64,000 nucleotides of DNA from CAZMMV01 sp964637035 (GTDB lineage: Bacteria; Bacillota; Clostridia; Tissierellales; Tissierellaceae): the NCBI GenBank assembly GCA_964637035.1, contig CAZWTU010000001.1:1-64000 (forward strand), read 5' to 3'. Below, one piece after another: positions 59,448 to 64,000 of this stretch. The translations under genes and the position numbers were made by a program. The notes under the pieces were generated by a model, which saw nothing but the letters and a program-made list of their open reading frames with translations, had not been told where the DNA came from and did no database searches. Positions within the stretch are counted from its first letter, which is position 1, and every line of letters begins with the position of its first letter.

Positions 59448-60452
59448 ATGGCTAAAAGAGATTTCAAAGGAAAAGAAAAGGTAGCAATATTACTCATAGC
59501 CTTAGGACCCCAAAAATCAGCTGAAATTTTTAAACATCTCAATGAAGAAGAGATTGAAGAATTAACCCTTCAAATAGCTAATATGAGAATGGTATCTCCA
59601 GAGGAAAAGAAAATCGTAATTGAGGAGTTTTATCAAATATGCTTGGCTCAAGAATATATTTCCGAAGGCGGTATCAATTATGCCAAGGATGTATTGGAAA
59701 GAGCTTTAGGAGCTGATAAAGCTGTAAATATAATTAGTAAACTAACTTCCTCATTGCATGTTAGGCCTTTTGAATTCATTAGGAAGGCTGATCCTAATCA
59801 GTTGCTAAACTATATACAAAATGAACACCCACAGACTATAGCATTAGTCTTATCATATTTAGACCATCAACAATCAGCGCAAATTTTAGCAAGCTTACCT
59901 ATAGAGAAGCAATCAGAGGTTACAAGAAGAATTGCAATAATGGATAGGACATCTCCTGAGGTAGTAAGAGAAATCGAAAGTGTCCTTGAAAGCAAGTTTT
60001 CTAATATATTAGCTCAAGATTTCACTACAACAGGTGGAATACAAAGTGTAGTAGATATTTTAAATACAGTAGATAGAGGCACAGAAAAACATATTATGGA
60101 AGAGTTAGATTTTAGGGATGCAGAATTAAGTGAAGAAATAAGAAAGAGAATGTTTGTATTTGAAGACATAATAAGCCTTGATAGTAGAAGTATACAAAGA
60201 ATTGTTAGAGAAATTGAAAATTCTCAGTGGGCTACAGCATTAAAAGGTGCTAGTGAAGAGGTTAAAGAACTTATATTTAGCAATATGTCCAAAAGGCTTG
60301 CTGAAATGATTAAAGAAGATATCGAATTTATGGGCCCAGTTAGAATAAGGGATATTGAGGACTCTCAACAAGGCATAGTAAATGTAATAAGAAAGTTGGA
60401 AGAAGATGGAGAGATTATTACACCTAGAGGGGGAGATGAGGTAATTGTCTAG
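59448..60452 (+). CDS. fliG: Flagellar motor switch protein FliG
   Basis: A rotor protein that engages the MotA stator. The N-terminal domain has KEKVAILLIALGPQKSAEIFKHL. The middle has the EHPQTIALVLSYL motif (residues about 124-136). The C-terminal domain keeps the charged torque helix with FVFEDIISLDSRSIQRIVRE in its family position. It has 334 aa and is followed by fliH with an 8-nt overlap. Confidence 0.97.
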   Translation: MAKRDFKGKEKVAILLIALGPQKSAEIFKHLNEEEIEELTLQIANMRMVSPEEKKIVIEEFYQICLAQEYISEGGINYAKDVLERALGADKAVNIISKLTSSLHVRPFEFIRKADPNQLLNYIQNEHPQTIALVLSYLDHQQSAQILASLPIEKQSEVTRRIAIMDRTSPEVVREIESVLESKFSNILAQDFTTTGGIQSVVDILNTVDRGTEKHIMEELDFRDAELSEEIRKRMFVFEDIISLDSRSIQRIVREIENSQWATALKGASEEVKELIFSNMSKRLAEMIKEDIEFMGPVRIRDIEDSQQGIVNVIRKLEEDGEIITPRGGDEVIV

Positions 60453-61233
60453 TATAATTAAATCCTTTAGAGTAATAAATAAAGAAGAAGCTAGTGGTAG
60501 TAAGATAGCTCACATTACAAAAGATAAATCTATGAAACCAATAATAGAAGCTGCCAAAAAAGAAGCTCAAGAGATAATTAAAAAAGCTGAAATTCAAGCA
60601 GAAATTATAGCCAACAATGCAAAAAAACAAGCTTTAAATATGATAAAATCTGGAGAAGACAAAAGTGATTTATTTATACATAATGCATATGAAAAATCAA
60701 AGGACATCTTCAACGAAGCCAAAAACAATGGGTTTACATTAGGATATGAAGAAGGATATGAATTAGGATATGAAAAAGGTTATAGTGAGGGTAAAACTGA
60801 TTCTGACATCTTGATAAAAGAGGCTTTGGAAATAAAAAGAAAATATATAAAAGACAAAGAAAAATTATTGAAAGATTCTGAAAAGGATATTATAGAGCTA
60901 GTTACTGTTATTTATGAAAACTTAATTCACAAAAAAACTGAAGAAGATAGCGAGCTCATTATTTCATTAGTTTTAAAAGGAATTGAAAATTTAGACTTAA
61001 ATGACAAACTTACTATTATAACTTCAAAGGAAGATTATGATATAGTCCAAATGTCAAATGACATTATATTAGCAAAGTCTAACCTTATTTCAGAATTAGA
61101 AATTAAGTATGATGCAAAATTAGAAAAAGGTGATTGTATACTAGAAACTTCTAAAGGTAGTATTGATGCTAGTCTAAACAACCAATTATCAGAGGTAAAA
61201 GAACTTTTAACCTCAATATTAAATAATGAGTGA
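60445..61233 (+). CDS. fliH: Flagellar export ATPase regulator FliH
   Basis: FliH dimers hold the FliI ATPase at the export gate. Helical, charged sequence covers residues about 30-100. The family GxxxG-type repeat GYEEGYELGYEKGYSEG follows at about residues 101-117. The C-terminal domain that binds FliI is after residue about 140. It has 262 aa. The TTG start at 60445 lies inside the end of fliG. Confidence 0.92.
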   Translation: MSSIIKSFRVINKEEASGSKIAHITKDKSMKPIIEAAKKEAQEIIKKAEIQAEIIANNAKKQALNMIKSGEDKSDLFIHNAYEKSKDIFNEAKNNGFTLGYEEGYELGYEKGYSEGKTDSDILIKEALEIKRKYIKDKEKLLKDSEKDIIELVTVIYENLIHKKTEEDSELIISLVLKGIENLDLNDKLTIITSKEDYDIVQMSNDIILAKSNLISELEIKYDAKLEKGDCILETSKGSIDASLNNQLSEVKELLTSILNNE

Positions 61234-61237
61234 TTAA

Positions 61238-62563
61238 ATGGAAAAACATATAAATTTAAAAAAATATATTAATGCGGTAAAAGAAAAAAGATTTATGAAG
61301 TATACAGGTAGAATAACAAAGGTTACTGGTTTAACTATAGAATCTAATGGGCCTATGGCTACTATAGGAGAAATCTGTTATATATATCCTGATAGGAGCA
61401 AAAAACCAATATTATCAGAGGTTGTTGGATTTAAAGAAGATAAAATACTATTAATGCCCTTAGGTGAAATGGAAGGAATTGCTAGTGGTAGCTTAGTTGT
61501 TGGAAGTGGCAAGACTTTAAATGTAACCGTAGGTGATGACCTAATTGGAAGAGTATTAGATGGTCTAGGAAATCCTATAGATGGTAAGGGAAATATAAAA
61601 TCTGATAAGGTTTATCCTGTATCTAGTCAACCACCTAATCCTCTAGACAGAAGCGTAATTAAGGAACCTTTATCTTTTGGAATTAAGGCTATCGATGGCC
61701 TATTGACCTGTGGTAAAGGTCAAAGAATAGGAGTATTTGCTGGTTCTGGGGTTGGGAAATCTACTTTAATGGGCATGATATCAAGAAACAGCAAAGCTGA
61801 TGTAAATGTTATAGGTTTAATAGGTGAACGGGGCAGGGAAGTAAAAGAGTTTTTGGAAAACGACCTAACTGAGGAAGGATTGGCAAAGTCAATTATAGTG
61901 GTCGTTACTTCTGATGAACCCGCATTAATTAGATTAAAGGGAGCTATGGTAACCACTGCAATAGCTGAATATTTTAGAGATAAGGGACTAAATGTTATGT
62001 TGCTTATGGATTCTTTAACAAGATTTGCAATGGCCCAAAGAGAAATAGGACTAGCTATTGGAGAACCACCTGTATCTAGAGGATTTACACCATCTGTATT
62101 TGCCATTATGCCAAAACTCCTTGAAAGAGCTGGAACATCTAATAAGGGTAGCATTACAGGTCTCTATACTGTCTTAGTAGATGGAGATGATTTATCAGAG
62201 CCTGTTACTGATGCTGCTAGGGGAATATTAGATGGTCATATAGTATTATCTAGAAACATGGCAAATGCTAACCATTATCCGGCAATAGATGTTTTAGAAA
62301 GTATATCTAGGGTTATGCCAAATATCATTAGTAAGGAACATCTTAAAATGGCTAATGCAATAAAAGATATAATGGCTGTATACAAGGAATCAGAGGATTT
62401 AATAAATATTGGTGCCTATAAAATGGGTTCAAATAAAAAAATAGATTTAGCCATAAATTTAATAGAGAATATAAATACTTTTTTGAAACAAGAGACAGCC
62501 AATACCACTGATTTTGAGGAAACATTAGCTAAAATAGAAGAAATTTATCATGAAATAAACTAA
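61238..62563 (+). CDS. fliI: Flagellum-specific ATPase FliI
   Basis: Powers or assists type III export of flagellar parts. It is an F1-beta-like ATPase with Walker A GVFAGSGVGKSTLMGMI (GSGVGKST). Other boxes are GLIGERGREVKEF, MLLMDSLTRFAMAQREI (Walker B) and SKEHLKMANAIKDIMAVYKESEDLINIGAY at the C-terminus (seen by ESEDLINIGAY). It has 441 aa and is 4 nt after fliH. Confidence 0.97.
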   Translation: MEKHINLKKYINAVKEKRFMKYTGRITKVTGLTIESNGPMATIGEICYIYPDRSKKPILSEVVGFKEDKILLMPLGEMEGIASGSLVVGSGKTLNVTVGDDLIGRVLDGLGNPIDGKGNIKSDKVYPVSSQPPNPLDRSVIKEPLSFGIKAIDGLLTCGKGQRIGVFAGSGVGKSTLMGMISRNSKADVNVIGLIGERGREVKEFLENDLTEEGLAKSIIVVVTSDEPALIRLKGAMVTTAIAEYFRDKGLNVMLLMDSLTRFAMAQREIGLAIGEPPVSRGFTPSVFAIMPKLLERAGTSNKGSITGLYTVLVDGDDLSEPVTDAARGILDGHIVLSRNMANANHYPAIDVLESISRVMPNIISKEHLKMANAIKDIMAVYKESEDLINIGAYKMGSNKKIDLAINLIENINTFLKQETANTTDFEETLAKIEEIYHEIN

Positions 62564-62584
62564 TTAGGTTTGGAGGTAATATAA

Positions 62585-63019
62585 TTGTTAGGATATACTT
62601 TTAAACTAGAAAAAATTCTAAATTATAAAGAAGATATTGAAAATGTAAAAAAAGGTGTACTTGGAAATATAAATAATAAGTTAAACAAAGAAGAAGAAAA
62701 ATTAATAATTTATAACCAACAAAAAGAAATTTTAATAAATAAAAGAAATGAACTACAAGTGAAAACAGACATAAGAAGTTTAAAATTGTATAACAACCAT
62801 TTATCAGATATATCTAAAGATATAAAAAAACAGGAAGAATTAATTCACCAAATAAACATAAAATTAGATTGTGCCAAACAGGAATTACTGGAAGCTGTGA
62901 AAGAAAAGAAAACTTTGGAAAAGCTAAAAGAAAAAGATTATAGTCAATTTATAGCCGAAGAAGATAAAAAACAGGAAAAGATAATAGATAATATTGTCTC
63001 ATTTAAAAATACAAATTAG
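62585..63019 (+). CDS. fliJ: Flagellar export chaperone FliJ
   Basis: A small helical chaperone-like stalk of the export ATPase. The 144-aa protein begins YTFKLEKILNYKEDIENVKK, usual for FliJ, and is almost entirely coiled coil, rich in K, E, N and Q. The TTG start at 62585 follows GGAGGT. It follows fliI by 21 nt, the standard position. Confidence 0.93.
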   Translation: MLGYTFKLEKILNYKEDIENVKKGVLGNINNKLNKEEEKLIIYNQQKEILINKRNELQVKTDIRSLKLYNNHLSDISKDIKKQEELIHQINIKLDCAKQELLEAVKEKKTLEKLKEKDYSQFIAEEDKKQEKIIDNIVSFKNTN

Positions 63020-63035
63020 AAATAGAGGAAAATCT

Positions 63036-64000
63036 ATGGATACTATGGAAGAGAAAAATAAAGGAAAAAAGAGAAAACTGCTTAAATTTATATTTATTTT
63101 ACTTATAACTTTTCTTGTAATACCAGTAATTATTTTCAGTGTTTTTTATAACAGTAATAAGGCTTTTAAACAAAATATAAATAATTCTTTTTCTAAGATG
63201 CCAGGGGTAATAGGTGAATATTTCAGTAATTATCCCACAGAAGAAGAAAAGGATGAAAAAGTGGATTATCTAGCAAAGCATTTTTTAAAATTTGATCCTG
63301 ATGTAGCTGCAGATAAGATTTATATAATAAAAAAAGAAGATGAGGGCTTATATTTTAATTTAATAAAAGAAATGAATTCTATCTCAACTAAAAAAACTGA
63401 AGACATTGTATTAAAAATAAGAAACATGGAACTTAGAAAAGATTTATTAGTCTCTACCTACGAGGAAGCCAAGGATGAAGAAAAACAGGAAATTCTCTCG
63501 GAAATTTCTCGGATGGAGAACCAAGATATTAAATTGTCATTAATTGAAATAGAAAATAATTTTCTTGAAAGAGATTTTTTAGAAATATTAAGTAGGGTTG
63601 ATAAAAACAAACTTAGTGAATTACTATATTATATGGATGGTGATATAAAAGATTATATATTGAAGTCCTTTAAAGAAGAAAAAAGAAATGAAATACAAAG
63701 ATTAATTTATATTATAGATAGTAAAGAAAAAAATTTGAAAGATATTGCTCAACTTTACGAAACCAGGCCCATAGATCAAGTCACCACTGAAATAGGGAAT
63801 TTTGAAAGTTACTCAATGGAAGAATTAGGGATTATATACACAAATCTATCAAATGTAAAAGCTGGTGAATTATTATATAGTATTGGAGACGAAAAATTTA
63901 CTGAAGAATTATTTATTGAAATTGCAAGACGTGAAAACATAATACAATCTAATGACAACATTATTGAAAATATAAGTAAGGCAATAGAATTTATTACTGA
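63036..64000 (+). CDS. ylxF: YlxF/MotE-like membrane protein, cut by the window end
   Basis: ATG 63036 follows GAGG (63024-63027). The frame stays open to the window end (321 codons), so the 3' part is missing. A basic N-terminus (KGKKRKLL) is followed by one membrane segment at about residues 16-39, beginning KFIFILLIT. The rest is charged and helical, with repeats resembling MgtE N-terminal/MotE helices (FLEILSRVDKNKLSELLYYMD; then YSMEELGIIYTNLS and VKAGELLYSIGDEKFTEEL). In Bacillus ylxF lies between fliJ and fliK, which matches. MotE-type proteins support stator function or stability in some species. Confidence 0.8.
   Translation, partial: MDTMEEKNKGKKRKLLKFIFILLITFLVIPVIIFSVFYNSNKAFKQNINNSFSKMPGVIGEYFSNYPTEEEKDEKVDYLAKHFLKFDPDVAADKIYIIKKEDEGLYFNLIKEMNSISTKKTEDIVLKIRNMELRKDLLVSTYEEAKDEEKQEILSEISRMENQDIKLSLIEIENNFLERDFLEILSRVDKNKLSELLYYMDGDIKDYILKSFKEEKRNEIQRLIYIIDSKEKNLKDIAQLYETRPIDQVTTEIGNFESYSMEELGIIYTNLSNVKAGELLYSIGDEKFTEELFIEIARRENIIQSNDNIIENISKAIEFIT

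Noticed and set aside
60745..60800. Short repeated GGATATGAA-type units in fliH as a DNA repeat or CRISPR-like array
   Set aside because: They encode the GYxxGYxxGY protein repeat normal for FliH; there are no spacers or palindromic units.
1..64000. Search for mobile elements, prophage, toxin-antitoxin pairs, CRISPR or defence genes
   Set aside because: No transposase, integrase, phage, restriction or cas-like protein and no direct-repeat array was found; gene order and base use are even throughout.

Overview
The window is chromosomal core DNA from a low-G+C, Gram-positive, endospore-lineage bacterium, most likely an anaerobe of the Clostridia/Tissierellia. Evidence for this is the strong A+T bias, Shine-Dalgarno sites of the AGGAGGTG type, sigma-A-like promoters, many TTG and GTG starts (18 of about 70 genes here), the sporulation gene ylbJ, codY, the ylm division cluster and a flagellar operon next to codY. 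I cannot name a species. I see no prophage, insertion sequence, CRISPR array or defence island. Most genes are recognisable housekeeping genes in a gene order close to the dnaA-distal 'ylo/ylq' region of Bacillus subtilis, with several members missing. The window contains one 100-N assembly gap, inside divIVA.

Layout. 1-4.8 kb: a minus-strand tRNA-Pro(GGG), then an unrecognised 124-aa membrane protein, an HlyD-like membrane-fusion protein and the division cluster ylmE-sepF-ylmG-ylmH-divIVA. 4.8-8.6 kb: lspA, an RluD-family pseudouridine synthase and pyrR, meeting the convergent ribosome-quality-control gene rqcH. 8.7-22.7 kb: a long co-directional run yicC-remA-gmk-rpoZ-coaBC-priA-def-fmt-rsmB-rlmN-prpC-prkC-rsgA-rpe. 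It covers nucleotide and coenzyme A supply, replication restart, translation initiation, rRNA modification and the PASTA kinase/phosphatase pair. 22.7-24.1 kb: a TPP riboswitch controlling thiT-thiN (thiamine uptake and pyrophosphorylation). 24.1-30.5 kb: a small membrane protein, rpmB (minus), asp23-fakA, recG-rsmD-coaD and a coiled-coil protein. 30.5-34.3 kb: minus-strand ylbJ and tmcAL, with tmcAL divergent from ackA.

34.3-43.1 kb: yceD-rpmF, then plsX-acpP-rnc-(radical SAM)-smc-ftsY, joining lipid synthesis, RNA processing, chromosome structure and membrane targeting. 43.1-50.8 kb: the SRP/ribosome block ylxM-ffh-rpsP-khpA-rimM-trmD-rplS-rbgA-rnhB, then a FliK-like/FlhB-C-like pair (ylqG-ylqH) and yraN. 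50.8-55.6 kb: yifB(comM)-dprA-topA, for DNA uptake/recombination and supercoiling. 55.6-64 kb: codY with a candidate autoregulatory CodY box, followed by the flagellar basal-body and export operon flgB-flgC-fliE-fliF-fliG-fliH-fliI-fliJ and a YlxF/MotE-like gene cut by the window end.

The points most worth a second look are the division-linked TM/small-barrel protein with its orphan HlyD-like partner, the stand-alone FliK/FlhB-C pair, perfect palindromes inside the ylxM and yifB promoters, an apparent ATA start for ylmE, the SD-sequestering platform of the TPP riboswitch, and the 22-bp identical flanks of the assembly gap. No convincing wholly new multi-gene system was found.
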